Of a DNA stretch of 64,000 bases, positions 33,193 to 47,079 are shown one piece after another. The DNA is from Epiperipatus broadwayi (taxonomy: Eukaryota; Onychophora; Udeonychophora; Euonychophora; Peripatidae). The notes beneath the pieces were generated by a model that was given only the letters and a program-made list of their open reading frames with translations, had not been told where the DNA came from and ran no database searches. The DNA is taken from the NCBI GenBank assembly GCA_028023455.1, contig JAQFVV010012506.1:3150714-3214713 (forward strand). Direction: 5' to 3'. Position numbers and translations under genes: made by a program. How positions within the stretch are numbered: position 1 is the stretch's first letter; each line of letters begins with the position of its first letter.

Positions 33193-35799
33193 CAACTATA
33201 AGAGTCAAGTTAAAATACAATATAAGTTTACATTTTTATTTACTGTGCCAACACTAAAAAGTTAAAAATAAATAAACATTTTTTATATTAAATGCTTTTT
33301 ATTTACTGAATACTAAAAAGTAAAAAAAAAAACTGATTCTTTAACCTCAATTGGGGTTTTTAGATGTAACTTGAAATAAAAGCATGAGGAATTCAGAAAT
33401 TAATTAAATCAATCCCTAATGTATTTGATCAAAAAATGTTTTTGATTATAAAAAAAGTGTTTTTTATATGTAATAAAGGAAAACATAAATTATCTTGAAG
33501 GATACTGGATAAAAATAATTTAAGTGTAGCTCTACAGTCAAAACATAATTGCTGTATTGTATAGTAAATAAATTCTAATAATAGTTTTTTGTGTGAATAT
33601 CAAGTACTTTATCCCTGACATAATTTTTCTGAAGTCACTACCAATGATGTTATCAATCTTAAAAAATGTAGATATTTTTTTAAAAAAAGTATCACTTTTT
33701 TTTTACATTGTTGTAGTGAATAATTATTAAATCAAAATAGTGATTGTAAATTAGAAATCAATAAAGATCCTTATGGCAAATCTTTGTGTAAAAGTACATT
33801 GAATGCAATAGAAGAGTGCAATGTATTTATGAATAATTACCAAAACCATTTGAAAATAATTTCATATAGAACATTATAATGATGTAAGCACAGCACTGAA
33901 AGTTACTGTTTAATTTAAACATCTGTAAATATCTAGTTTAAAAATATCTGCCTCAGAACAGAGGAAAAAATACAAATGTGCTCTCTATTCTCTCTTTTCT
34001 TGTTCAAATATACTAAATAATTCTTCCATTGCTTTTAAAATATATTAAGTCTTTGTTTTGTAGTAAACACTAAAGTGTGTTGACAATAAAAAAATAGAGA
34101 TTTTATTGTATATTATAAAAATGTTAGAAGGAATAGAAAGAAAAATAAAAGTAAAAGATTGAATGATCATCTAAGTCATGATCATTGTTTTAATATTTGT
34201 ATATTTTTTTGGGATTGACAAGCATATTAATACAACATTAAAACTTAACATTGCTAATCCAGGTTTCACTGCAGTAAATATTTATGCCAATATAAACATA
34301 TTTTAATTGTCAAATAAATAATTGTTGGTATATGTAATTTTCATATTCAATGTAATAATATAAGTATAAATTACTATTCAAATATAAGCTATTTTTTATT
34401 AAGAAACTAAACGTAGATATTATTAAAATTTATAAAAGTTAACCAGTACTTTCTGTTACACCAATATATTTAAATATTTTTTGTATAAGGGAAGGGTCAT
34501 ACTATCTTATGCTTTAAAAATAGATGAAATAACCTAGAATTGCCTTCCTTCATGGAAACTAATGAATTTGAGTGTGAATGTTTCCTATGGTCAAAAATGT
34601 GCAGGGGTTGAAAAGATATTATTAAAAATAAATAAGTATATAAAGTTTGAAAGATTATTAGAGAGTTGTGTGATAAGCGCAACCTTTATTCAAAGCAATA
34701 TTAGTTTAGTGATGTATTTTATTGATTCAAAATGTGTTTTGGCTAAATATAATATGAGTGTAATGATATATTCCGTTTTGTGTGTATGAATAATCTGGAA
34801 GACATGATATTGCCATTTAATATAAGCAGCAAAGACATCTTTATCAAGTGACTCTCTTCAGTTTTAATTAAAAACAATGCTTCATCTTCATCATCATATA
34901 AAATGTTTATATTATATGCAGTATAGAAGATATACATATTTAACTATGATTTCAGTTAAGGTTTTATTATGCGAAATCCAGAAATAAATTTAGATATTTT
35001 ACTTCTTATATTTTAAAGGCGATATTAAAGTTCAAATAATAACATGTCAAGTTTTGCTATTTTGTGTCATCTAAAAAAGCTAGACTTAAAAATGATGAAT
35101 CATCTCTTATGAATCCTGTGAATTAAATATTACATTTTTTGAATATTATGAAATCAATTAATTTTAAATAGTCGAAAGTTGATTCTGAAAAAATAAAGAG
35201 TGTAAAGATTTTACTATTTGAAATGATAAAAAAGATTTATAGCTGCTATTATATAAGAAAGATATGCGTTTAGCAAATCCTTATTCTAACTAAATAAAAT
35301 TTATGATATTGTAAATTGAATTTTTATTAGAATTCTGATGGTGAAAAACAATTAAAATATTTGTGTTCTTGGTGACAAATAAATGCTAAAATTTGTTAGC
35401 AAACGTGGAATTGGGGTTATATAATAAATTAAAAGACATTCAAAGGTTAATAGCTATAATAAAAAGATAAGCCAAATAAAAACAGGAAAAACTTTATTTT
35501 ACATATTATCTTACTTATTTAAGTTTTTCTAACATTAATTAATAAAAAGTATGATTCTCAATTATCAATTATTTTCTTGAAAGATTTTATTTATTTAGAA
35601 AAAAAGTGATAGAAGTCCTATAAACATGAATGAAACTTTACACAAAATTTACTAGATTAAACAAAAAATAAATAAATAAATATGCACTAAAGTGCATTAT
35701 GTAATAAGTATTGATTTTGAGTTTAGATGATCAAGAAAAAACGTGCAATGGTAAGAAATATTAAGTCTTAATTTATATTTGTAATTTTACTTAAACCAA

Positions 35800-35980
35800 T
35801 AAACATCACTCTCAGATCCAAGACTTTTCACTGATAAAAGCCACAAGCTAGAAAATAATCTAGGAATATTGGAGCAATAGACACTAAGTAAAATTTTATG
35901 CACAAACTTTCTAGCATCCATTGATTGCTATGGCTTGCACTAGGTGTCACTACTGTATGGAGAGTTTGCTAAAATATTAG
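35800..35980 (+). repeat. partial copy of the 30-31 kb repeat
   Basis: It contains cagatcc…cttttcactgataaaagcc, then ctaggaatattgga, then the ctttctagca…ttgattgctatggcttgcac and actactgtatggaga counterparts of the units at 30.83 and 31.25 kb, in the same order and orientation. Confidence 0.6.
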
Positions 35981-36579
35981 AAAATATTAGGCATTGGTTA
36001 ATTGAATGTAAATGCTTGAAAACAGAAAGGGTATAAATAATAAAGTTATGAAAGAATAAATATGGAAAAAGTGATTATACAGAAAGTGGATTATTGGTTT
36101 TTATGTTGGGTTTGGGAAAAGATAAGGGGGATTTAAATATAAACGCTATAGAGTTAACAAAGATGTGTTGTGGAAATAGGATGGAGCAGAATATGGGGAA
36201 ATTTAGAGTGGGAAATGGAAAATAAAGTGGCTAACATGTTTATCTGGGCATTGTTGCTGAGAGATTCCTGATTCCATTTAAGAAGTCACAGTGCATTACC
36301 ACATCACATCACATTATTGAAGTAATTTTATTGTTTATAGATGTATTAGGAAGATAGGTAATCATTATGAAATGAGTATAAAATATTATGGCGACTCTAT
36401 TGTTTGTAGTTTGATCTACTTTATCATCAGTTTAAATTTTTAACAGATAGTGCTTATTATAAAAATATCAAAATCTTTCTAAGTAATTTTTTTTATAATT
36501 CTCGTTCAAAGATAAAACTCTCAATCACCTGCTAGACAATAAAACAATGTTTAATTAATAATCAGAAAATAATAAATTA

Positions 36580-36841
36580 TTTACTACAGCTATATAATCA
36601 ATAATAATTTATACATAAAAAGCCTTTTTCAGTACCTGCTTTGGTGGTCTTTTTGATTTGTTTTAATTATTTATTTTATTATTCTTTGTTTTAATTCCAT
36701 TGTTGGACACTGGATGGCTTTATGTCAGAAATAATTCGTTAACGTTAACAGATTAGTAACATTTGAAATGGGCAACAAAACAAGTGCTGAAAAAAGCTTT
36801 TTGTGTATAAAATTATTATTGATTATATAGGTGTAGTAAAG
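36580..36841. mobile_element. MITE with ~65-bp terminal inverted repeats, ~260 bp
   Basis: Left arm (about 36580-36648) reads tttactacagctatataatc, aataataattt, atacataaaaagcc, tttttcagtacctgctttgg. The complement of the right arm (about 36771-36841) reads tttactacacctatataatc, aataataatttt, atacacaaaaagct, tttttcagcacttgttttg. The central 120 bp is unique and non-coding. The size and the lack of coding fit a MITE. A target duplication could not be fixed. Confidence 0.85.
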
Positions 36842-39800
36842 AATCTATTATTATTTTATGGATTTTTATAAGGATTTTTATTTTTTTCCAATTTTGATAT
36901 TCGTAACGTTTAATTAGTATTCGGAAGTATAAAATAAGTGAAAGAAATATTCTTTGCTTCTTGTTCTTTTTCCTTTCCCACATTCTTCATTCATTATTTT
37001 TCTTTTTAATAAAAAAATCGGTTGGATTCCGGAAAGTACAAATAACTTTACACAAACACATTGGAACAATATATATTATTATAAAATATGATAATCTCAC
37101 TACTTTAAAATAACTTGAAAATTAAAAAGATCGAAACTAGAGAGATATTGTAAAATTAAGAATTTCATCAAAATAAATTATACAAAAAAAAGTAAAAGTA
37201 AATATTATTAAACTGAAAATGGTTTAACTTATTAAATATATTTTTAAGGATGTTGAATACATTCTTACTTAAGTAAGCTTGGAAGTGATATGAACGTTGT
37301 TGATTGATCGTGAAAACATTTAATCGATCAAAAAAAATTCGTAGAATGATCAAGTTATTTCTACAAAAGAAAAAAAAGAAAAATATTAGATAGTATATTT
37401 TTAAAAAATCGTACAGATAAAAAATGCAAAGATAAAAAATATTTTAATAAAGCTACGAAATAAACATTAAATACTGTAGTTTTAAATAGCTATAACTGAA
37501 TTAATATATTCATTCCAACGAATCGAAACAATTCTTGGGACAACAACTGTTTCTGCCAATATAATTATATAGTCTAATAATATTTTTCTTTATCTATTTA
37601 TTGCTTACATGTTTAATATGGTTTGAAATTAATTATATTTTACTAAATATATAGTATTTATGCATTTTGAATATAAAATTTTGATCAAAGATTTAATTAA
37701 AAAAAAAAAAACTATTCTGGTTCTATTTTTAAAGCAACAAAAAATAATAACAAAATTCAATTATTAAAATTTATGTGTGTATGTGAATAAATGAGGATAC
37801 AATTTTCAAGTTCTTACATATGCAGCAGCTTGTTATTATTTTTATAGCCTCAGCGTTTGAACACGGATCTCACTAGTCATCATTTTATATAGAAAAAAAG
37901 ATTGTATGTCTCCATAATTATTTTTAGCAGCAAGTACTGAATTATTTACATACGTTAAACTGATAGATAAGGCTCACTTAAAATGATGGTGTTGTTATAG
38001 TAATAAGAAACTAATCACAACTGAAAAAAACTTGTAAACATTTTTTGCAATAAAAACTTTATTTTAATATGATCATAAAGACATGTAACAATTTCATATT
38101 AATATATGCTAAATATCTAAAAACTTGTTAAATTCTAAAAGAAAATTAACCACTATATCTCTTTATTTCTGTTTCACTTTCTCTCAATATAAAGATGTAT
38201 GTTTGTTTAAGTGTTGTATAATCACAGGAATAATAAACTTTTCTCATGTTGGTTACATTTGTGCATCATCTTCTATTAGCAAGACTGGCCTTGCAACATA
38301 AAATATATCTATTTATATTTGTTTTGTTTTTTTAATTCTTATAAGGATAATAATTCTGATAACTAATATTAATCAGGGGAAAATTCCTTGATTAGAAATT
38401 TGGTCTAATTGATGTCACTTGTCAGACTATAAGAACTGGAAAAAAAATGCAAATGATTGCAAGGACAATTCTGCCAATAGAGGTTTGTGCATTACTATAA
38501 ATAATGTGGAGATAGTTTCATGATTATATATTAATAAATGTTGCTTATTAATGCATGCATAAATGACTCTAATGGCAAAATAAAATAAAAACAAAGTGAA
38601 AACAGAGAATTAAAGTTGAGTTTTGTAATGGATAAACAATAAATTGATTTATAAATAATTTAACTCTCTATATATATATAGACATTAGTCATTTTACATA
38701 GAACAAATTTTGCAGAATAATCTGCTTGTACAGAATACTAAAACTTAAAGACTTGCATCGTTATGATAAATACGCTATTTTTTAACTTATAAAATGCAGA
38801 AGCATAAAATAAAATAGATTCTCTATTTCAAGTCATCTTACTAGCTAAAAACTACAAATTATTATTAAAGTGATTTTCATTCTCAGCTGATAATTTTACC
38901 ACCCAGGTAAAAATTGATGAAGATATTTTTCAGCAACATATTTATTTTATTTAAATTACAATTGTTGAATAAATTTATTACAACTGTAGTTAAAAAAAGC
39001 AAGTTGCTAATTTTTAATAAAAACTCAATTATGTTTTATGTAGCATTTATAAAACATTATAAAAAATTGTAGATTATAATTTAAATTCACAAAAACAGTA
39101 TAATCATTAATTTATTATAAATGTAAGTGCTAAAAGGGCAACCTTCTTATTTATACATTTAATAAGTTCAAATCTATTATAAAACAATTACTTCATCTTA
39201 ATGTTTGCTTCAATAAAGTCTTATAAATTCTTTCTAAAAACATTTTCATTAAACATTAAAGCTAATATATTAATGTTTAACACCATTTTTTTATTTTAAT
39301 ATCTCAGATTAATACTTTCTCCAATACAATCAAGTAATAAATTATATAAAATTAATAAACTTTTGTGGATAACCAGATAACTGTAATTACAAATATCACA
39401 AATTAAAAACATTCTTAATTAATTTATTAAAAGTCTTAAGTGAATCAATAAAAGCAATTAGCAAAGCGCATTTATTATCAACAGTTTTTTTTTCATCTTT
39501 ATAAAATAAATTATATCTATTGTTTTTTTAATTTTCTCAACCCATATTAAATTAATGGAAACCACTGATATATAATAATAAACCACTTATTTAGTTTTTT
39601 TTTTTTTTTTTGTATAAGGAAAGAATGAAAATTGGTGATCATTTTTGCAGTCTTTTCAATTTTATATTTGTAAATTGAACAACGAAACATTTTTAATATT
39701 AGATGATACAACTTCATAGGTTGTTAGATTCCAGAAAATTCCAAAAATTTTGAATTACATGTGTCATTATTATATTTAAAATATTTATTGATTGAATCTT

Positions 39801-42458
39801 ATTATTATCATACTTTTAGCTTACAGAAAATGGTTTTAGTATCATTAATTATTGATTTACTATTAAATAATCTAAACTGAATTATGTCATAAATCAGAAT
39901 TTAATAAAATACTTCTTTCATCGTTGAACTATTATCGTTATTATAAAAATTGTCATAATTTGATTTAACACAATTATTTAATCATTTATTTCTTTGCAGT
40001 TTTAATATACCAATCATTTTTAGTCGGCTAAATTTATGCATTTAAATTGATGTATTTCTTTATTACGTTCACATTAATTTTATTACAATACCAAATATAA
40101 AATTATACATTTTTACATCATTGTGCGGTTCAAACTTTTTTTTATATTAGAAAACTTACAGTTTGCAACATTTTCCTTAAAAGAAGTCCATATGTTGATA
40201 CCATGACCAATTTGAAACTCAAAATTAATTTTTTTATATCCCTGATGTTATTGAAACTATCCCTTGTTTATACAGTTAATTATATATGTCTGGAATCCTT
40301 TTCATTTAAACTTAGAACATATTAATGTATGAATTGTCCAAGCACTTAATTATACTGACTTTTGTTAAATTCTGATTTAAAAATATAATATGATGATGCA
40401 TACTGTTTCAAATATGAATGTATTAAAGAATTATTATGATTTTTTTTTCTGCCCAAATAAAGTGTTCCTAATAATCAATCTGCTTAGTGTACAGAAATTC
40501 ATTTGCAATATAACATTCCAGTTCATAAGAATATTGTTATAATTTCAAATAACTTAGTGCAGTAGAATTCTGATCCTAACCAAGATGTTACTCAAATTTT
40601 TCAGGAGATAAATTTATTGATAAAACTTTTTCACTCTAATTATAAGACACATTTTTCTGCAAAATGAATTATAGCTATAAATTATGATCAAACTATAGTG
40701 GTATTGAATAAAAAATGCAGCCTAAACAATAACCTTCCAAAGTTTTTAAATATATCATTAAACTGTATTTACTTGCTGTATAAAAATAAGAATAAATCAA
40801 TAAAATATATTTTTAATTATTAATGAATTTATAAATCTACTTATTGCTAATATGTTATAATTGTGTACAATTATAAAATAAGGCAAAAATTATTAAAATC
40901 AATGAAAATATATATTAAAGGAATAAAAACGGTTTAAAATTAAATATAATAAATCTTTCAATATTAATTGCAAAATATGATTTAAAATTCATCAATAAAT
41001 ACTTAATCTTTTATTATTTCAAATTTTTAACAGATTATTAGTATATTAGCTATAATTATGTCAATTTTAAGTTAAAAGCATCGGCAAATAAATCATTTTT
41101 ATCGTTAATACTTAAGGTTTTATTGTCCCATAGTTTGCGTGTATATTCTGTTTAAATAACTATTTATTTTTTATTATTAATTATCAATAAATATTTCTGA
41201 TTTATGAATGCTTACCTTTTTTTAAAAATGAATTTATTTTCATTAAACAAACATGAAAAGAAGTTACACATTTATTTTATGTATAAGTATGTAAATATCA
41301 AAGAAGTCTTACGATTGATAATTTGTGTAAAAGCCTGCCAAGTTCACCTTCAACATTGGAATTCACTGGAGTTTATTCTGCCACTAAAATGGTTTTGAAA
41401 TATGACATTGTTTAAAATCTGTGAATGTCATAAAGTTGATTATATTATTCAGCCTTTATATACTGCTACGAAATTAATCATTATTACAGTTAGGGGAACG
41501 CTAGACATATAAAATATTTGGTGCCGAACAATAAATATATTAGTTTCTCCTTTATTTACCGTTTTTATAAAAAACTCAAATATGTTTTAATAAACATTTA
41601 AAAATGCTAAAAAGGTTTGAATTTAGGATTTTTGTTCAACTTATTAAAAGTACAAACATAATTCTATATTTACAGAATGTTTATTAGATTTGAGTTTATT
41701 TTTTCAATTCAAAATTAATCTATACAATGATCTTCATATTTTGAATAAATCCTATAACTAAATTTTGTTCAAAGATTTTAAGTGCATTTATCCACCACTA
41801 GCACATTTACAATAATCAACTCTTGGCTTTTCAGAATACCATCTTGAAGGATTAGTTTAAATGCATTGTTAGCTTTTTATAAAGGAAGGCATAATTTAAT
41901 GCTCATATGCTGTCTATTTGTGTTTTTTCTGCTTTTAGTAAGATATATATATATATAAAATCTAACCGTGCCTTTGTGTGTCTTCACTTCAGAATAGTAT
42001 ATGATATAAATAAAACGGGTTCTAGCTCAGTTAATAATTAATAAATAAAATATTCAGCATTAAAATTAAATATTTCACTAGCTCAAACTTAAAATACGAA
42101 TAAGGTTCAGTTTATAAAATAAATTAAATAAATATTTAATATTTTCATGAGACTTGAAGTGAAAATACAGGTGACAAGATAGATTACATTGAGCCAATAT
42201 CCTACAGGATACTACCTTAATGGCATAAGAACACTATCCCCTCTTATTACTATTTCAAATAACAAACTCCTAGTATATTCTTACGACTTTAATAACTTCT
42301 ACTCACTAAGATTAAGCTAATAATTACATCTTAATCTTCTATTTATAATAATTTAGCTCAATAAAATCTCAGGTTCATAAATTTACTATAAGTTAATTTA
42401 AAATTACAGTAGTAAAATATGAGAAGGGATTTTATGTCATAATCTACTACACTAAACT
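36842..42458. other. AT-rich non-coding stretch
   Basis: 5.6 kb of A/T-dominated DNA with homopolymer runs and no recognisable gene, RNA or element. The longest open frames (for example plus 41204-41398) have no family features. Confidence 0.6.
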
Positions 42459-42468
42459 AATAATAATA

Positions 42469-42542
<74 letters not shown>
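42459..42542. repeat. (TAA)n microsatellite, ~84 bp
   Basis: A trinucleotide array with one interruption near its left end. No retroposon-like 3' end was recognised beside it. Confidence 0.95.
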
Positions 42543-42544
<2 letters not shown>

Positions 42545-43909
42545 TTCTTCATTGTATAACTAATTCTGTATATCTTTTCTTTTCGTTATATTTTTATTAC
42601 CATAATAAAATAATCAATTAATATAATATAATCTTTTATCTTCATGTAATAATATAACAACTACGTGGTAGCATTTGATAATCTGACAAATAAAAGTGTG
42701 TGGCAACTGATAGCATATAATTCAATGTACTATTATGATAACTGATTTATGACCAATAAAACAATGTAAAATTATGATTATTTAATTAAAAGAATACCAA
42801 TAAACAATCGAATTCTTAAAAACAATTCTTTATTTATCTTTTTGTGCAAAATTATATATTTGTTTCAATTATTATGAATATATCGTGATTTTATGCAGTG
42901 AAGTGGAGAAATAAACAATTCAGACACAAAAAATTTTTGAAAAACAAATTTTAACAAAGTTTATTAATAACAACAAAATAAAATAAACAATTTATGTGCA
43001 CTATTTACAGTGGATATCCTTATTTTAGACTTTACATTTTTATCTACTGGGTTATAAAATAATTTATATTTAGTTATGTCTTTATTTAGACCTAAGACAA
43101 AATAAAATGTTACCATTTGATTTCTCGTTATGGTTAACTTATTACAAATATATTTATTTATTTTATTAAAAAAATATTCCATCCTTAATATCATTAAACT
43201 ATCTTATTTTTAAAACACATTTATAGGAAAAACATTCTACCGAAGACAAAATTACATTATAATGAGTATGGATTTCTTAAAATATTAAAACAAATTTCAT
43301 CTTGCAATGTCAAAAATGTTACATACTATCTGTCTAATAATTTATTATTAGATTTTAGAAGATATCATTTATCACACGATGTTTACTAATCATAACATTT
43401 TCTTACTTAGCCTTGCTTTAAAATGACATAAGTGTAACCATCGATATATTCCTATTATTCAATAAATAAAAAGTATACTATGCCCATTCTTTATATCATT
43501 TATTTTATACTATTATATTTTAAAAATATGCAATACTATTTTTTTTTTAAAAAATAATAATAAAGCATTCAAAAATTATTAACATTTTAAAGAAAACATT
43601 TTTGTTTTAGATACTCCATTCTAAAAATTTATATTTCATTTCCGAAATAAATTCAAAATATATTCTATGATTCTTTCCTTTCCTTTAGGATTCACTGGAC
43701 CTTCAATTTCAAGTTATAAAATTCTATTTCTTCTAAGCAAATAAACCAATCTTATACAAAACGATAGCATAACCTAAGCTCTAAATTATTTACCATTTCT
43801 TTTCAAAATATCTTACTAAACGATGCAGGTGCATGAAATAAAGATAGCGAAATAGATGCATAGGATTTAAGGAAGAAAGCTAGAGTACATAACATAGATC
43901 AAAATCATG
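42543..43909. other. AT-rich non-coding stretch
   Basis: Nothing recognisable. The open frame on minus 42964-43194 is AT-biased and unremarkable. Confidence 0.55.
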
Positions 43910-44240
43910 GCACAGTGCATTAACAAGAAATAGAGGTATGACATTTACCTGTCTAATATCCTCTAGTACATAAACGATGTTAAAGCTATTCCTTCAGCTT
44001 TATTAATACATCAAATATTTAAAGAAATATAAAACACTGTCCAAATAAAATGTGTACCAGTCATAGGGCTTTGTTAACTATGCTGATATCTACACAAAGA
44101 CTATAAGTATTATTCACATTCCTTATAACATCCTATTTATTAAAAACATCATCTTGGTTTTCTGTCTACCCAAGTACTTCCAAGCCACTATCTCACTATT
44201 ATTTCTTGAGACTTTTCACATCTTACATCGATAAATAACT
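43910..44240 (-). pseudogene. highly decayed gypsy-type reverse transcriptase fragment
   Basis: Across stops and shifts the minus strand reads NNSEIVAWKYLGRQKTK near 44210-44160, then YSLCVDISIVNKAL near 44110-44065, then FDVLIKLKE and TRGY near 44020-43950. The order and spacing resemble the gypsy RT lead-in (S.W..P.V.V.KK.G), the R.CVDYR.LN motif and the D.LD.L…STLDL..GYW region. It is too damaged to assign further and could be coincidence in places. Confidence 0.4.
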
Positions 44241-46946
44241 ATCTGCATTAAAAAACAATAAATAAAATTCACTGATAGTTAAAAAAAAACAATCTCACTG
44301 TTCCACAAGAAAAGTTAGCTTATTTCATTATTCTTTATGTTTAATCATATACAATCTAATCAGACAACATTTGATTATCCAATAACATGAAAAGTTTTAA
44401 AAAAATCACATAAATATTTGTTACTATGTTGGATTATATCACTAATATAAAAATCATTATATGCATATTTTCAAATCAATCCTATCTCATAATGTTTTTA
44501 AAATGTTATATGAAAAATGCGTTTACATTTATAAGTAAAACATTTATTCTCCATTCTCACTATTCATAGATAATCTAAAAAAAACAAACAAAGAATATAC
44601 ATTATAAATTATTAATATTCATTATCATTACCAAATAACCTTTATCTGGTCATCATTTAGAAGGCTTCCTCCATTCACTGGATATAAAACATTGCAGACA
44701 TAAAGAAAATATACATCCATACACTTTATCTAAAAATATTCTTATCTAAATTATTAGATTATTATATTATAAAATTATATGTTATTAACAAATTAATGTT
44801 TTATGTTTTCTTAATCTTATAAAAAATATAGAAAATTTACATTTTAAGCTAAGTTAATAAAAAAAAATCAAAACTATAATTACTTATTTCTTCCATTAAC
44901 TTGACAAACAGTTCATGATAAAGTTCGAAAAATGTTTATTACTTTCTCTAGAGTTAAAGTTTAAAAATAAAAAAATAATTATTGATCCATTTTAGTAAAG
45001 TTTATAGAAAATAATCCCGAGTCTTTACTGTTCAGAATGATAATTATTAAACTGTAATATTAAAGAATTATTCCCGCGAAGTTTATTCAATATTCTCTGC
45101 CGGCGCATCTGATGCATCCTCCATCTAATTTAACCTTACTTATCCGATAAAACTTTTAAGTATTATTTGTATTTTATTGGATCCATCTTTTTATTTAACT
45201 ATATGTTCACTTTTTTATATAGGTTTCCATTCTTAATAAAGTGCTTTAAAACAAATACTTCTAAAGATGCGTTTTTAATATTTCTGAGACTAGAAGTTTT
45301 ATATATCACAACGCTTTTAATAAAATCTTCTCTGTAATTTCCTCCTTTAAATCTTTCAAGATATTTTTTTTTTTTTTAGAAAAATGTTTCTTTCAAAAAG
45401 AACTAAACATTTTATTTCTTTCATTATGATATTCTATAATAATTCATAAGATATAAGTATCTTATTCTTTTTTAAAACTCCTGGATAAGCTTATAAATAA
45501 TGCTTCACAAATTTTTTTAGATGGCAAATAGCTTTCCATTGCATCCGTATAATATCCGCACTGTGGTTTTTATGTACTAAAACAGTTCTTCGGTGAAGTA
45601 TTAATAAAATAGTATCCATAAACATTCTATGCATTTTTATATTATTATAATTTATATACATTTTATTTTGTAGTATATCCATTTGTCATTGCGAAATTTT
45701 AGGTTAAACTTAGAATAAAATAATCCTGGCAAGTAAACTGTTAAAGCTTAGCAAATCATTTTCATGAAGCTTCTAAAATATATTATATTTTAAACTCTCT
45801 TTTGCAAAATACTTCTTAAAAAATATCAATTAGTTTTTGCAAATAAAACTATAAGAAAGTACTACAAATTGACTAAAATAAAAATTTAAAAGTACTATCT
45901 CTTTGATAGTTATTGAAATACCTTTCTCTGGTTTCAATCCATTATTAATCTCCCCAGATAAATCAATTACAACGATATTTATACCTTGCAAGAATACCTT
46001 ATCCTATTGGTTAATTCTTACTTTTAGCTTGAGAACAAATTTACATATTTTCAGTTTTACAGAATTAAATTTCCAAAATAAAAATTATGACTGTAATAAA
46101 ACTTTAAAATATTATTTAAAATATAACTTTTAAATCAAATTGATTAAATATCTTTAAAAGAATTTTTAAAATATATTTTAATATTTATCCTACTCTTAAT
46201 ATTCAATTTATCTAGTTTTACTTAAACAAAATATTTAATTTTTATTATAACTGTATTCATCTTCATTACATTATTTAAAACGTTTAGAAACATTTTATAC
46301 CAACTATTTAATATTCACTTCTATGATAGATAGTAATTATATTCAGTTCTATAATACAACTTTTAAATATTTCAAACTTTGTTAATCTAATTCAAACAAG
46401 CATGTGTGGAAAGTATGTAGTATACAAGTCACATGATTACTAAAATTTAAGACAGACGATTTTCAATCTATTTCTCTGTCTGGATTTATAAAATTGCTAC
46501 ACTTATTATATTAAATAATATAATTATAAAATTTTGGAAGAACAATTTAAAAAATATAGAACTAGATATAACTTTCACTACCATAAAACTAATTTTTAAA
46601 ATATACGATATTAATTTTGATTATTAAAGATAATTTATAAATTTAAATATAATATTTACTTCTATAAGTTTAAAACTATTAAAATTTAACATTCAAATAT
46701 ACCTTTAAATATTTATAGCTGTTGTTATTTAACATGGCCAGCTTTTGCAACCATATGCAACAATATTTAAAGCTTTACATAACTATTTTTAAATGATTCA
46801 CTATAATTTTATATATTACGTATTTGCTTTAGCTTCAAATTGTACTTTATAATATAATTGACAAACTATAATTAACATATCAAAAGAACATATTCTAAAA
46901 TTTAAAATTTTTAGTAATTTACTATAATTGACTATTTATGACCTAT
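44241..46946. other. AT-rich non-coding stretch with one CpG-containing spot
   Basis: No gene recognised. Positions 45072-45112 (cccgcgaag … gccggcgcatctg) carry several CpGs in an otherwise CpG-poor region and could be part of a promoter or a GC-richer repeat. There is no other support. Confidence 0.5.
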
Positions 46947-46956
46947 AGAAAAGAGC

Positions 46957-46990
<34 letters not shown>

Positions 46991-47006
46991 CTCTTTTCTG
47001 CAGTGA

Positions 47007-47048
<42 letters not shown>

Positions 47049-47057
47049 TCACTGCAG
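46947..47057. repeat. two adjoining AT-core palindromes
   Basis: First hairpin: agaaaagagcac (46947-46958), an (AT)n core, gtgctcttttct (46988-46999). Second hairpin: ctgcagtgaaataat (46998-47012), an (AT)n core, then the complement ending ctgcag (47057). The two palindromes overlap by two bases at the ct of the junction. Both can extrude as cruciforms. Confidence 0.95.
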
Positions 47058-47079
47058 TAATTTTTATAGATGTCTTAGA

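Larger units (their letters stand above)
32651..36579. other. AT-rich non-coding stretch with minor repeats
   Basis: No gene recognised. Within it: a tandem copy of ttattaacttatagaaga plus (TA)n at 33124-33192, the second copy of the dispersed repeat at 34135-34200, a partial unit of the 30-31 kb repeat at about 35800-35980, and a plus-strand purine/G-richer patch at 36050-36240 of unknown nature. Confidence 0.55.
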
